DNA of 64,000 nucleotides. Source: Edolisoma coerulescens. Taxonomy: Eukaryota; Chordata; Aves; Passeriformes; Campephagidae. How positions within the stretch are numbered: position 1 is the first letter of the stretch; each line of letters begins with the position of its first letter. The notes beneath the pieces are model-generated. The model did not search any database, was not told the DNA's origin, and was given only the letters and a program-made list of their open reading frames with translations. Of this stretch, positions 12,701 through 27,700 are shown piece by piece. A program made the position numbers and the translations under genes. Location: assembly GCA_013397115.1 (NCBI GenBank), contig VWZW01007079.1, positions 143,206-207,205 of the forward strand. Direction: 5' to 3'.

Positions 12701-15700
12701 GAGTTTCAGTCTAACACAGCTGCTTAAACAATCTGTAAAGCTCAGACTGCTACTATAAAATCAACAATTAATGAGCAACCACCACACATTTCCTTGTAGA
12801 ATGTGAACGCTATGAAAAGGAAGATCAATTTTTAAGAAATAGCTTATTTTTAATCATTCTGGTATTACAAATGCCTCTGTGAGGGTGCCTTTTGAAAATA
12901 CTATCTCCCAATTCTGTTAATCTTTTCTAACTGCGCGCAGGTGGTGACAACAAGATCAGAAAAGTGAAGCACTTCCACTTTTTTGTTATGGTTATTTCTT
13001 GCCCTTCTTTCCACCCTGATTGAAGTAACGCATAGATCATTTGTATTGAAATACCAATAGTTCTCATGATTATTTTTAAAGGCAATTTGCCTGATTTGTT
13101 TTCTTTAATGCACAGAGAAATTGATATCCTCTTACCATGTCTTTAAAGCCTCCAAGTATTGCTGCTGTAATGATCCCTAGGAATAGCCCAACTATGTTCA
13201 GAATTGTTGCCGACCAGAGCAAGTGGTAAAGGTGGATGATGTCCTGGCAGCTGCTGACATCAATGTATTCATAGTACCCTCCAGAAATCTCTACTCTGCT
13301 AGATTAGGAAAAAAACAACAGTAATGATAAAAAAAGGCACCACATATCATAAAACCTAAGCAGTACTGCTGGACAGTAAATTGCATTCTGCAATTCAGTG
13401 ATAACCTGGACCTTACAACTGAGGGAGTGGAGATAAAGCCTCCTAGATCCCACGCTTTTGGCATCCAAGATCTCCTTGCATGAAGGGCTTGCTCTGTTCT
13501 GAAACAAATGACTTTGTGTCTGAACCTGTCGGTTATTTCTTTCATCTGAAATCTCCACAGAGGTCCTGGAGGCTTACCAAGGACAAACCGGTCTTGGAAC
13601 TACCCCAGGAAATCAGTCTGTGCCCCAAGGAGCAGCAGCTGCCCCCCGGGCAGTGCTGGCTGCTCCTCACAGCCGCAGAGCAGCTGGGTGGGATGGGCAG
13701 AGGACAGCACAGCCCCTGCCTGGCTCCGCGGGGTACGGCCACAGAGCAGGTCCAGCTCCATGCCCCACTCCAGCCGCCGGCCCCTCGCAGCTCTGCAATG
13801 GCCTGGGCTGGCTGGAGCCCCGGCACCTCGTCTTTCTGCTCACATTTTGAACCTTTTCCACATGCAGAAGAGAGACAGAGAAAACTCGGTCAAATCTGGT
13901 TAGGTCATTATTTTGGAAAAGGAAAACCAATTCCTGCAACATGTGGGCTGAAGTCTTGCAGCAGAATTCTTCAGGAATGACTTCTCTCTGACTGCCGGGT
14001 GGGGAACAGGCTGGCCTTCAGCACAGCCCACCAGGTGTAGTGGCCTATAGCAAATACCCCTTCAGAAAACATATTTATCAGGGACAAACAGTACCAAGAG
14101 CTTATGAATGACTTATCTCTCAGCTCACACACAGGGTTAGGCTCAAAGTGCATGAGAGCTTTGAGGAAAGTGGGAAGAACTGGCTCATATTTAAGGTCAA
14201 GAAGCAGGAGATCCAGGTTCAGCTCCCCAGCAGACTCCACAAGGCCTGCAGGAAACTTCACAGGAATCACCCTCCTTTGCTCATTACTCAATTTCGACTT
14301 CTTTACCCTTTTTATTCCCACATTTCATTTTAGCCGGCCACTGCAGGAGACATTGCAACAAGGAGATGGGGATGTCAAGCAGAATCGAGGCAGAGCATAA
14401 CCTCAGGTTACAAAAACCTGTGCGCTGGCTGGCACGACCTCTGTGTAACCTGAGCTCTCACTGTGACCCTCTAACAATAAAACCTGTATGTGCTGTTTGC
14501 AAGTGCTCGTTCCTATGGAGATGTGTGAGAGCACAGATCTCTCAGTGGGCCTTGGTGCACCACGGAGCACATCCCATCTTGTTCAGCATGTCCTTATCAT
14601 TGGGAAGGGGCTTGCCCCATGCTGCCAAAGCCAGGGTTCACAGCATCAGGAGGAATGCAGGATTGCTGTCACTTTTTCCATGATTTCCATCCTTTACATG
14701 TGCACTAACCAGTCCTGAGCGTCCGTGCCTCTCTTACTGAGATACCAAAAGAACCAGCACCTCCTCAGTGCAGGATGTTTTTGTGGTACTAAGCAAGATT
14801 AAAATAGCAACAACTGATATCTTTTATCAGAGAGGGGAAAATGGGTCAGGGGCAGGTCCCAGAAAGAGGACTGGGAAAAAACCCCAAAAAACCAACAAAA
14901 ACAAATGAAAAATAAATACCGAAAAGTTTCAAGCTTTTCTATTCCAATCAGTTCTCTGTGTATCATTCTCTTCAGCTAGTAAAAAGGGATTGTGTTCTGT
15001 AGGCTGCTCAAGGAAAGCATGAGCTTCACCCCTCTTTGACACACACAAAGTCCTACAGAGACCAGGGATCACACCTCCCAGCACAGGGAACCACCCACCC
15101 TCTCCCAAGAGCAGCTTTTGATCTTCCTCCACCACAGTCAATGATTTAAGTGGGGGCCAGCCCAACTAAGTACTGTGAGAAATGCTAAGCCTGAAACAGC
15201 CCTAGGCAAGAGCCAGCAGTAAAAAAATCAATTTATTAATTGCTTGCTGACACACATTGGACACTCCACAAGGTATAAGCAGTGCATGCTGCAAATTAAG
15301 CTGGCTTAGGCAGAGTAGCCAGATCTCAGTGGTGTGACCACTCTGCAATAGTTCTCGGTTGGTAACCACCTTCTGACTCATTGCACGGTGCTGGTTCACC
15401 TTCCAAGCCCGTGTGACCATGAAAGACATTCACTGGGCAGAGAGGACACCGGTTTATGAACACACAGATGGCACCAGCCTGTGAACTCTTCTCCCTGACA
15501 GCAGGGTGGGGAATGGAATGGTGGCAAGGTGAGGAAGAACAGTGTCCCAGTTTTTTGCATCTTCAACATTCTAAAAGAAAAAAAACCCCAGTGCCAACAG
15601 AGAAGGAAGGTGTTAAGACAAGCAACACTCAATAGGTGGAAAACCTGAGGAGGACACCAAGCACGAAAGTAATGGAAACTCCTGTGCTTTTCATTTTTCC

Positions 15701-18700
15701 AGCTGGGCCAGAGCATGCTCACTGATAGCTGAGACAGCCTTGCTGTATTTCACACCCACTTTTACTTGGTTAGCTTTTGTCTGGGACTCCTTGTTGCTAA
15801 CCAGCACAGCTTAAGGTCCCTTCCCACAACAACTGTAATTAACCGATACTATCCTGCAAGCAAGCTGCAAGCTATTGCACAGGAGCAGGACCACTGCTCG
15901 CCCTTCCCACGGCCAGGAGTGGCATTTTTGGCTTACTTCCCACAGTTGTACAGGTCACAGCAGAAGCAGGTATTGGTTTTTATTTTCGGTGTGCAGGGGG
16001 CACGGCGCTGTGGGTGACAGACTGCCTGTATGAATACAGAAAAAAACACATAAAGCACAGAATGACACAAGCCCCAAACACAGTTTCTGCTGCTGTTTGG
16101 CCTGCTCTACATGTAGATTTCTCAGTGATCTCCACATCAGCCCTAGGCAGATTTTTCTTTCCTTATCTTGCTCCTACAAAGTCCTCCGTTACTGGAACAG
16201 AGATGCACTAGACTAGAACACACCAGCGTTTCCTTTCACCGTGGGGAACTCACAGACAAGCACGTGCCTGCAGAGGAAGGAGGTTTTGCAACTCTCACAA
16301 GCAGCCAGGGCGTTGCTGAACTAACCCACCTCACCCCACGGCTAGGCAGAGCACAGAGCTGTCCAAATTGAGAGCATGATCCAAATTGAGAGCAAGATTC
16401 CCGCAGCGGTGCAGAACCGGCCAAAGGGATTAATTGTCTCCCTGTGGATGGTAACACCCAAGTTCACATGGACAGTCTTCGGCCTGAAAAGAGAGTGGAC
16501 CACAGCCACGCTGCTGTGTAGTACTTAACTTTGCGCCCTCAAGCACGGATTCTAATTTGGTATATAGTGGTTGTTCAAAACTACCTAGGGACTTGTGAGG
16601 AAAGCTCTGAGAGCCAGTCAGTGCTCAGCAAAGGCAGACAAAGACGTCCATACACACTATCCGTATGTGGTAGGATCATCCATCCCCAACAGGCTCCTCT
16701 TTGGAGAAGACAATAGGAGAGGTGCAGAGGCTGCTCTTTGTTGCTTGAGTACACAGAAATTACTGCTGTCTGAAATCTTAACCCACCACCCTGCTCCTAT
16801 AATGAATGCACAGCTGAAGATCTAGAGAAACTGGTGAATTTTCCTATCCTACGTCCCCTCCTCTCCATCTGCTCCTTCACTAATGAGGCAGTACATGGAG
16901 GAACTCACCTCTCCAGTCCTCCCAGCATCCTGCTCCCACCCCGGGCCCAACTTCCCACCCCCTCCTCACTTTGCAGACCTCCGAGATACTGGAACAGCCG
17001 CCTGGCAGCAGGTTCCTCCACCTGCACCAAGAAGCTGGTCCCTTCACAGGACACAGCAGAACCTGCTCTCACCTCTGGTGGGGTTGTACTCTTGGAGTAG
17101 TACTGACATCGCCCCGCGTACAGCGGCCTCAGATCCTGCCAGAGAAAAAGCACAAGGCTTAGCCCTGCAGCAAACCCAAAATCACCCAAAGGGTCTGGGG
17201 AAAGGGACCAGGCTTTGACAGACCCTGATCTCACACGAGCACCTCAATACAGCAATGGCTCTGCAGCCCCCACCCCAGCTCCCTGAGCCTTGGGTGTTAT
17301 TTAACCCTGGTCCTTGGAGGCATGAAATTGTAACAGCCAGCATGGGAGGTGCAGTCACATAAGCTGGGCTCTTTGGGTGATGGTGGCCATCCTGAACGGA
17401 AGGATTTATTCCTCATCCTGCAAGACACATCCCAGGTCTGCCTGACCTATTTCTGAGGGTTCTTCTTGCTGAATCATAGCAATTTTTCATTAATTGTTGG
17501 CAAATTTGTCTTTCCTGTGCTCTTCAGTGTCTTCTGGGAAAGCTCTGGAGGATCATCAACATTCCAGCCTGCAAATATGCATTAATGCCTCCCTTTGGGG
17601 CAGCCTGATCTCCAAGTCAAAACCTCAGGGAAAGCAATGCCAGAGGTGTATCCACATCAGCGAGCCCTTCCCAGGAGCAGCCAGACTGGCTCTCTAGGTG
17701 TCTGATCCAAAGCTTGGGGTGGCACGGCAGAGCCAGCAGCTGGCAATGGGAAGAATGCTATGCGCTGGCGTGGCAGAAGCACATCTCCCAGCAAGCTGGC
17801 GACATTTTTGGACTGTCAGGGGGTAAAGGGAGGCCTAAAGCCCATCTGTTCATCAGAAGGCAGAAACCAAAGCCTTTGTCACCACAACTGCTCAGCTCCG
17901 GTTGCCTCAGACACGCAGCCAGGAGGAGTTGCCAGCTCATGCCACAACCCAGCCCATGAGGTCACACCCTTGCAAAGGGGGTCAGAGATGGCCCAGACTT
18001 GCTGGTTTCGTCCAGACAGATGGACACCCATCACACAACTGAGCGGAGCTGCCCTTTGCTCTGTCAGCAAATCCTGTCATCCAGCCACCTTTCCACCACT
18101 GGAATACTCAGGGGCAGGAAAGAAGAGCCAGCTTCACAAGGAGCATAACTAGCCAGCTGACACAGGGAGTTTCCATTTCATGGGTAATTCTGACCTTCTG
18201 AAATTCCCTTCCGTTCTGATACAAATAAACTCCAAATCTGTCTTTTTAATCCCTTTTTGCAAAAAATTTCAAAAAACGTCATTAAACTGCAGAGTTGCAG
18301 GACAAAAATCTGTTTTCAGTTATAAATTTCAATCAAAAAGCTGAAATGGAATTGTGTCTTTTTTTCTATACCAATAACTAAAGCTTCTGCACATCCCACT
18401 TGTACTAGTGATTGGTCATGACAGCAGTAGCTCATGATTTTTTTAAGTAACCAAATGGAAACTGAGAACCTACTGCAAATGTTTCCTGTTTATACTGTAA
18501 CGCTTCAGTGAGCTTTGTATCAAATTGCTTCATTCTACTACAGCATCCAGTGATTCACTCTGCATTAAGAACTAGATCTGCCTACGTTTAAAACAAAATA
18601 GACATCACTGCTCATATTTTGTCCCTTGGCGATAGTGGTAATTCACATTACATCTTAAGTGTTCTGATACTCAGTAAACACATAAAGCAAAAAAAGAAAC

Positions 18701-21700
18701 CCAAAGCAAAGCTTTAAGATCTTAGTGCTTTTTGCTAATTTTAAAATATTTTTTTAAAAATGATAACATTTTTCTAAAGCTTATGATTTAAAGCAGCATT
18801 CAGCACATGATATACATTTACATGGTTTGATGCGCCCTGATACAGGATTGCAGACACCATCACTTGTTTTCTTAGAGTAAAAGCATTGCAGGACCTGTGT
18901 TTTCCTGGAAGCACTTACTATGTGTCTGGCAGCAAAGACACCGTCTACTATGGCACAGCAGAATGCAGCGATGACACCAAAGCTGATGAAGACGATCGAT
19001 GCAACCAGCTGAGAAAGGAAAACAAAGCAAAGTATCATCTGCCTCTCCATAACCGAGTGATTAGTGCCCTCTCCACAAGGATATGTAAACCACAGTCAAT
19101 AAGCCCTCAAGCAATCAATGACCCAAATGTTTGCCCGGGCTGCACAGACTGGTCTCCCTGAAGGCAGTGGGATGTGCATCTGCTCTGGCAGAGTGGCAGG
19201 AGTAGGAGCATTGTGCCAGACTGGTTCTCTGGGGACTTGATAGAGTAATGCAGGTTTTTCCATGACTCCAACAGGCTAAACGTGGGCTGAGAATATACCT
19301 CCTCTTCTGGCTGCTGCTGTCCTTAACTCTCCCCTGGAGAAAATGGAGAGAATTTCTTCTCTCCTCACCCCAAAATGCTGTGTGGAGCTGCTCCTGTGAA
19401 CACTTATTGAGCTGTGAGGGTGCAGGAGACCGCAGTGTGTGAACCTCTGCTGGGACTGCGCCTTCAGGATACAACACTTGGATGCAGGCACAAGCACAAA
19501 GCCATGAGACCAGAAGGCAGGCGACCAGCTGATGCCATTGGTGCTGTACACCCTCACAGCAGCCTGGCTGGGCTCCTCGGTGCCAGGCCATGGCAAGCAC
19601 AGTCTATCCAGCCTCCCACTGGCTTGGGGGAGCTGCAAGGAGAGAGATTTCCCTCCACCTGCAGCTCAAGAAGGGCAGTCAGACAGGTGTGATCCTCTTC
19701 CACTGGCCCCATCCTGCCCATTCTTAAAATTAGGGTGAAAGCATTCAGCAGGTAAACCAGAAATAATCTCCGATCCAGGTACAAGAAACGGTGTCTATTC
19801 CCACTATGCCACTTCAAACACCACCTCTGCCAAAGAGCCAGTGCTCAGCTGGGGAAGCCGTGCACCAGTGCTGACACAGCCCCTCTCACACCTGAACTCA
19901 GCTCAGCTGCTGCCAGTGGGCTCCTGACCAGCTCCTCACACAGAGCTCCCCAACACTGATCCCAATCTCCTTTGCAAAGCACACTGGGGATATCAGCAGG
20001 GCTGCAGAGGGAAGGCAAGCGCAGCATTCAGACAGACACGATGGCAAAATGCAGCTTGGGGAACAGCTTTCAATATTACTTCATGTATATTTAAATACAT
20101 TGTTTCAGTATATGTACAGTATTTCAGTGTAAAGAACTGGAAGCTCCCTGGTGGTTCTCCAACTCTGGTGATCACAACCTTCAAGCGTCAGTTGCTGGCA
20201 GCTGTTTAAAACTGTTTCTCCACAAGTATAAAGGTGACTCTGGCCATGGGGGAGCTGTGAGCAATAGTAAAAATCACTACAGCACAAATACAAAACTAAC
20301 AGTTAGCCTGGCCAGCACTGACAGATATCTCAGGTCTCCTCACATGGGGATGTTTGTTTTAAAGATCCAGGTACTAAGTTTGCTTGAAAACCTTGGTTCC
20401 TGACACTGCACAAGGCTCCAGTTCTCAGAAAGACAAGCCAAACCCCTTGACAAATACAATCCAGAAGGATCCTATGTGTGTTCTTCAAGTACCTCAGGTT
20501 ACTGAGGTTAATCACACTGGTGTTACCTACATCTCCCTAAGTGAAAATAGACCTTGTTTCAGTAACCTCCATGTACAGACCAGATCAGCTTGAACAATGA
20601 CTGGAGATGCCAGAGGGCTCACCCGGGACAGAGGTACAATTGCTTACTTAAAAATGAGATAAAATAAAATGGTTTTCTAGATGAGGCAAGTATTCAAGGC
20701 ATAGACATTAAACCTGCAGCAGTGGAGAGAGCAGGCTGCTAAATGATCCCAGTGACCACATGAACGTGGCATGATCACAACAAGCTGTTACTGGAATATT
20801 AGATGCTGTGCCACAAAGTACTTGCAGATGGCAGCAGGTGACAAGTTTTCTAGGACTAGATCCTACACTGACCCTGTGTCCGTCAGCTGTAAACTCCTGC
20901 ATTTCTTCCCCACTCTGCCCCGCCCTTTCCATGTCTGGATCCCAACTCACACTATCCATTTCAAAGTCACACTGTCTCACTACCAAACCAGTGAAACCAC
21001 ACAAGGGGAAAAAGTCCAGTCTTGGTGGAAGAAACTGGGTTTATGGCTTAGGTTTTTCTGTAGCAAGTTTAGTTTTTCTCAGTACTGTCCTTTGTTTCAT
21101 ACACACATGAAAGAGGATATTCTCTCTAAATAGCATGAGCCTTAGAGATGGGAAGTGAGCCCAACACTAAATATATACAATTAGGGAATTTGTTGGTCAT
21201 CTCTGCTCACAGATAGGAGCTGCTAATATGGTGGTTTAAAATAAATACAAGGTTAATGATACTTTCATAACAGCCCTACCAAGAAATAAGTATCTGATGC
21301 TAGAAATGGGTTTGCTTGTAAGAATGCTGCTCGGTCGGTCTGGGCGGTGAAGAGACGGACGGGGGCGAGAGATCTCCAGAGTCACGGCTGGTCTTGGAGC
21401 ATGCGGTTTATTGCTCAGGGCGTGGGTGAAAAACGGGGCTGCAGAGAGCTGCAAGTCACAGCCCTTGGCAGCCCTGGGAGAGAGCAAGAGAGCAAGAGAG
21501 TAAGCGTGCAAGAGAGCGAGCCCGCCAGGTCCCCGAACCCTTGAATCTTTCCCTCCTCAATATTCTAATTTACACTAACCAATCTTAGTACATGATGCAA
21601 ATCTTAAAGCATTTACATACAGCCCATAAGAATCTTCACATTACCATACTAGGTGACCTTTGATCATCGATAAGGGGAGAGGGGCATTGTTTAATCAAGA

Positions 21701-24700
21701 GGAGAAGATCTTTGGCTGGCCATGCTATTGTTTCCTAGTTGTTCAGCAACTAGGTCTCGGCATCTTAGACAGCGAATTGTGCTTTTAGTTCTACTTCACT
21801 TACAGGTTTCATATTCTCAAAATCCAAGCAGCCATATTTATAAGACTTTCCTGTTTCATCTTCCCCAACATTTGCTCATTTTATTGACATAGTTTTCTCC
21901 CTCTCAGATGTAGAAAGAAAAGCTTGAAAACCAAACACTGAGAATTTATGATAGAGAAAAAAATCAAACAGCAAATAGAAACATAAAAATTAATTTTAAA
22001 AATCCCAGCTTTCAACTTGCCAACAAGATTTTTGATTTGGGGTTATAATAGTGTTATTGTAGCATGCAGAAGTCTGTCTCTAGAGCTGTGTAATATTATT
22101 GATTGATCTTCACTCACGTAACTCCAGATGAAGTCAGTCACACCAAGTAGCATTCGGACAACAAAAGACAAACTGGGTTCAGACAGTGCCGGAATGTCCT
22201 GGGCTGAAGCTCCCTTTAGGTGATGGTACAGCCCCACATGGGCTGTGAAGCTGCTGGTTCTTACTTTTCCATGGCATAGATGACTACCATAAAGGCATGT
22301 AAACTGCTGACTCCTCACTTGGAAGCTGCTGAGTGGGCAGCAGGGTGTGTGCCAGAGCTGCCTGCGGTGCGGGCAGCATTGCTGGGGAGCATGGCTGGGC
22401 AGCACTGCTGGGCAGCTGGCCCTCCCTGTGGGCACAAAAGCTCTCCCTTCCCTTGTAGAGGCATGGCATGGAAGTCAATACACTTGGGTAGGAAAAACCA
22501 GAGAGGTCTGCTCCTGTCAGCAGTCTGGGGGAAGTGAGAAGTGCTCCTTCAGGTTAGCTCTCCCCATCAGCCACACTGGCTCGCTCCACTCCTCACACTC
22601 CCCAGTCACCTTACGGACAGAAAAATGCACAAGAACACAGCTGCACAAGTTGCTTTTGGCTTTTTCTGCCCTCAGCCACACAACAAGCCAGACCAAGGCT
22701 GCCTTTTAGCAAACTAGGACACAGGGGAAGTTCAGAGAAGACAAAAAAATAAATCCTCTACGGCCAGTGGTATTAGGGAAACATGCAATGGACAAAGCTG
22801 GCACTGTAAAGTGCTCCTGGGTAAAGAGGACATGTGACTAAAGTACAGGGACAGTAAGTGACAGTTACTGCTGTCCTCTCTGCAGTCAGAGCGGAGACAT
22901 GCTTGCTGCCAGCCCAGGCAGCAGTGATGCAATCCCTGCAAAGCTGGGTCATGAATGTTTTTTAGGACACAAAATGATAGAGAGATGAAAAGAATAAGCA
23001 CAGGCTACCCAGGGCTCTTCAGAATAATCAAACAAGTCAGAGCCACACTGTCACTTGTGGGCACTCCTGTGAAGAGTCCAGGACTGGCGCAATATGGTCA
23101 TTGCTCAACCAGACACTGACATGTTTCTAATACATGATGAGCGAGAGGCCGAAACCCTGCTAGGACAGAAAGAACAGGATACGTTGCTCTTGCAGACCCA
23201 GAGTGAAAACAACAAAAAATATCCACTGGGAAACTCACCTCCCCTGCACTCTGTCTGACTGTGGGAAAGGCAAATGTCATCTCTTGCAGGGTCTGCTTCA
23301 CCCTCTCCTCCTGCTCCGCAGGGAACATGCCTTTTGCAAAGCAAAGGCAGCACAAAGGCAGACTCTGGATTTGGACAGGCAAGAATTTCTCCCATCTGCC
23401 TTTGCAGCACCTGCCTTCGCCTCGGCCAGCAGCGCACACTGCTGATCTGATCCCTGAGCCCCTCCATCCCTGCCAAAGCAGGCAGCAGCCCAGCGGGGCA
23501 GGCTGCAGGGACAGCACGAGCAAGGCGGGAGGGATCTCGCTGCCAGAGCTCGGGGCAACCACCGGGGAGGGGATTGCAGCCGCTCTCCTGAGTGAGCCCA
23601 GCGGAGGCAGGAGGCAGAGTGCCCACTGCGTGCTGCTCCTAGGCTGTCAGAAACCATCTCCAGTTCTCAAGAGGTATGCAACACTACCCTGGAAGAGTTA
23701 GGAAAACCTAAAATAATACTCTTTCTACATAATCTTTGAGTTACTGTCATTTTTTTAGAAAAGTTTTTATAAAGAACTTACCATTTGTCTTTTGTTTTCT
23801 ATCAAGTTTGATCCAATTATTCCAAGGAACGACCCAAAACCAAGCTGAAAAACAATGTATTGTTAGCATTTAGATCAGGACGATACCTAACATATTTTAC
23901 AAAAAGATAGAACACAATTAAATCCAGAAGCAGCAAAAGAGCATTCTGCTGATGTGTGAGCACTCTTCCTTCAGCAAGAAATCAGTGGAGTCTCTCGCTA
24001 GCAGGAACTATCAGGTGTATCCCACATATGACACTAAAAGCATGTGTAGAAACCAAAAGGATGAGTTCTGAATTCCATCCCCCCCAGTGATGCTGAGAAA
24101 TGGCTGGTGGATGAGGATATGCATTGCTTTCTTGGAACAACCCTACAAACACTTGGGAGCCTCCAGCTGCAAACCTAGCAGGACCACAGCACTGAAACCT
24201 CCAGGAACAGGTTTCTGTGACCTCACTGAGCATGTGAGCAACCACCTCAGTTTTCAACTCAGAGAGCTTCTCGGTGTGAAGTATGCAATAAGGGAGATTT
24301 ATACTTCGGAAGATTTAGCCGTTTTCTGTCTTCTCTTACTCCTCCCTCATCTCCAGGGGTGAGGATGCATCAACCAGGGTGTTCTACCAGAAGAGTTCAC
24401 ACTGGTCCAGCCAACAGAATAAGCTACTGCAGAAAAAGCATCTTTTCTTGCTGCTATAACCGACAACACTTACTTCAGCTCAGTGAAGTCAGCCAGGAGA
24501 GCAATCTCCCACCTCCTTTCTCCATAGCCTTAAGCTACACCACGAAGAAGTTTCTAGGACAGAGCATACCTCAGCCAGGACAGAAACAGGGACTTCAAGC
24601 AGGAACCATGGACTAAGAGGGGAGATGCAAAAATAGTATTGTGTCACACTGAGAAAGGTCTTTGGTTGGTGTAGAGCATATCCAACCCCACTTCCATGGG

Positions 24701-27700
24701 TTGGCAAAATGAGAAATGCTGGAAAAGTCCTATAGTTGGATCTGTCATATTAAGGAGGTGCAAATCCAGACAACAGGCCAGGGGCCAGTGAAGATTCATG
24801 TGAGAATGCCCAATAACTGGCCAGCTCCCCAGGAAGAAGAACAAGGCATGAGACAAGCTGTAGTGATTCAAAAATGAGTCAACTAACCTGGAATCGATAC
24901 TTTAAGATCCAGGAATAGAAAACAAAGGTTTAATGAATCCAATACTAACAGGCAGAGGCATGTGCAGAGATTAGCAGACACAAATGTGATGTAAACTTGG
25001 GCTTCAGTCTTCCCTTGCCCTGCTTAAGCCCAGCAACCTTTGGTGCAGTGCTGCAGGCAGGGAGGGCAGCTGGCTCAAACAGCAGGGATTAAAGTGGAGC
25101 AGCTGATCAGGCTGCTGCTTCCCCACTGCCTGGCTTGCACTCTGAGCTTGTGGAGACCACTGTCCCCACATCAGGGACAAACTGCCATGGCGGGAAGCAC
25201 AGCAATGACGCCAGGGGCTGCTTACCACTGGGGTGGCAGACAGGCAGGGCAGAGACCCAGGGCACTGCTGAACTGGCCCACACTGACCTGCCAGTACTTC
25301 TGGGCTTATTATTTTGCTCAGCTTGGGCTAACAACACCTCTACCTTCCTAAAGTAACAGGAGCTTTATAGTTCAAGTCCAAGCAAAAAATCTGGGAGATC
25401 CAGGCATTAACAGTGATGTGGATCCAGGCGTAATTTTCAGTCTGGTGATATTTAGCAGAAGGAACTTGTGTGGCAACACATACCTAAGGCAAATTCTTAA
25501 GAAAAAGTTTTTGTGTCCTTTGAGCTTTAAGAGAAATATCCACATGGTGTTTCAGAGCAGCCTCAAACCAAAAGGTGAAATGCTTTAAATCATTTAAGAT
25601 AATTCAAAAAGAAGAAATTAGAGCAAGTCTGTACATCCAGCAGGTGAAGTGCAAATAAATTGGTGAACTCTCATTAACAGGAATTCTCATTGCACTAATG
25701 GAAAAACTACTCATTCTTCTATGGATGGGACAAAGAGATCTTAGTAATGTTCCTCAGTTGCATCATTTATTTGCTGGTGGATGTGATCCCCTGGGATGTC
25801 TGTCTGAAAGAAGGACAGGACACAAAGTGAATGTGCTTTTCCAGAGTAAAGCCCCAAGCCAACATCCTTGGCAAGGACCCATCACAGAAGAGGTTTGCCA
25901 GTGAAAGCCTAAGAAAGGTCATTTACACAGATTCTGGCAGCAGTTATAACTTGAAGACAACACACTTATCTCACAGTCTCACTTCCATAGGGGTGCTTGT
26001 CTTCTGCACCTGAGCATTACTCTTGTCTGCTGAATATCACTGTTGTACTCTGGGCTTCCCTGTCCCAGGTCAGTCACCCGCCACAGGTGAGGACATTTCC
26101 CACAGAGACACAGCTAAGGTGCTCACTGATGTAGTTGTGAAGGCGTGGGTGGTCATGGAGGAGGGTGAAGGCAGCCTGGCTACAGTATGTCACTGAACCC
26201 TCTGCTTCAGCTTCTCCAGTTGTATCAATGAGGAACTGAGCTGCTTGGGAAAAAAACAACCTCAAACCCTGAAAAAACCCAACCAAACAAAATCCTACTG
26301 ATGTGTGGAAAGTCTCCAGTGCCCGATTCTGTCCTTCCTTGGAAGCAGGGGCCTGGGAAGATAATCCCCTGCATTGAAGTATACATCTTTGCATGCTTCC
26401 TCCTCATACAAGAGGTGTTTGCCCAAGAAACACAAGTTGAAGGAGGAAAGAAGGGTGGTTTAGGCATGGCAGCGATGAGACATCTGATGTCTGAGTTCAA
26501 GAAGAATTTGGACAATGCTCTCAAGCACATGGTGTGATTCTTGGGGTTGTCCTGGAGCTGGGACTTGATGATTCTGATGGGTGTCTTCCAACTCAGAATA
26601 TCCTATGACTTTATGATTCTATGTTCCATAAGATGATTCCAACCATGGAATTGGTCCACACACAGCGAAGTCATCTAGCATACAAAGAGACTTCTGGCTC
26701 TATCTGCTTGAGAACAACTCACCAAATACTCATTCACTGCAGCCCGCCCTTTTTCCCCAGTAAAGGGAGAAATCCCTGCTTGTTATGAAACACCAGCTAT
26801 TTTAAGCACCCTCTGAAGCATCCAGCAGCACACTGAAATGTTTTCCTGTGCAGCGAGACAGGTGAGGTCATCACACATTTCTACAGAGCAGATTAATGAA
26901 CCCAGATGGGGAATTTGGTGACAAACACAAATTGCCAGGGTGCCTCTGAATAAAGTAACTTAACGCCCTTCCCAAGTCCAGGAATTCATTAATTCCTTGA
27001 GTAGAATCAGTCTTAAAAAAACGTAAGTGATGCTGACGTTCCCGGACCATAAATAGCTCGGGAGATGTCAAGGGGACATGAACAGCAGACTCTGCCCATT
27101 TGCATCAGTCTGCAGGACCTGCTCTGAAGCATGAGGTTCAATTCAGGCTGGCACAGTGCAGGGTAAATGTGGAGAGTCTGGAGCCAGCCTGTCACCTCTC
27201 TCAACACCTTCCTTCTACACTTCTCTTTAAAAAAGATCAGGCCTAAATGCAGGAGATACTGGGACAAGCCAGAAAACCTAAACCAAAGAGGTCCAACATA
27301 ATCTGTAACAATGTTCCACACTGTAATGGCTGTAAAGGGGCTTTCTTCAGTCGTAGAACTTGGGCACAGAAAAGTATAAAGCTCCCTGCGATCAGTGATG
27401 CACAGCAAATAAATCAAACAGCAATAAGGCAAGAACAAGTCTCCACCTGATTATCTGGAATGGTTTCAAGCCTCCAGATTCAAGGCACCAAACCAAATGT
27501 GCAGCATCCTACAGCTGTTACACCAGGAGCCTCTAGCTGGGGCTACTGGCTGCATTTAATCTACTGAGACACCCAATTTGATTGCAGTTCAGTGCTTCAT
27601 TTTCAGCATGTCTTAGACATGCACAGGAACAGAGCAGGACTTGCTTTCCAGCTGGTGTTAGACCTCTGCTCATGCCAGGAGGGTCGTGACGCACTTGCCC

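Larger units (their letters stand above)
19009..23781 (-). other. TMEM255A intron 3, with a solo LTR
   Basis: 4.8-kb intron. The main identifiable content is the solo LTR at 21317-21870. GC-rich stretches at 22280-22710 and 23100-23700 carry many overlapping frames on both strands with no recognisable product. Confidence 0.65.

Noticed and set aside
16430..16482. Possible TMEM255A exon after the minus-strand acceptor CTCTTTTCAG at 16481
   Set aside because: The phase-0 frame meets a stop after 17 codons, and the only early donor would give a length not divisible by three. The sequence does not resemble the human segment.
23098..23701. Overlapping 119-173-codon frames on both strands in TMEM255A intron 3
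   Set aside because: The density of frames in GC-rich intronic DNA is expected by chance; no domain or splice structure supports a gene.
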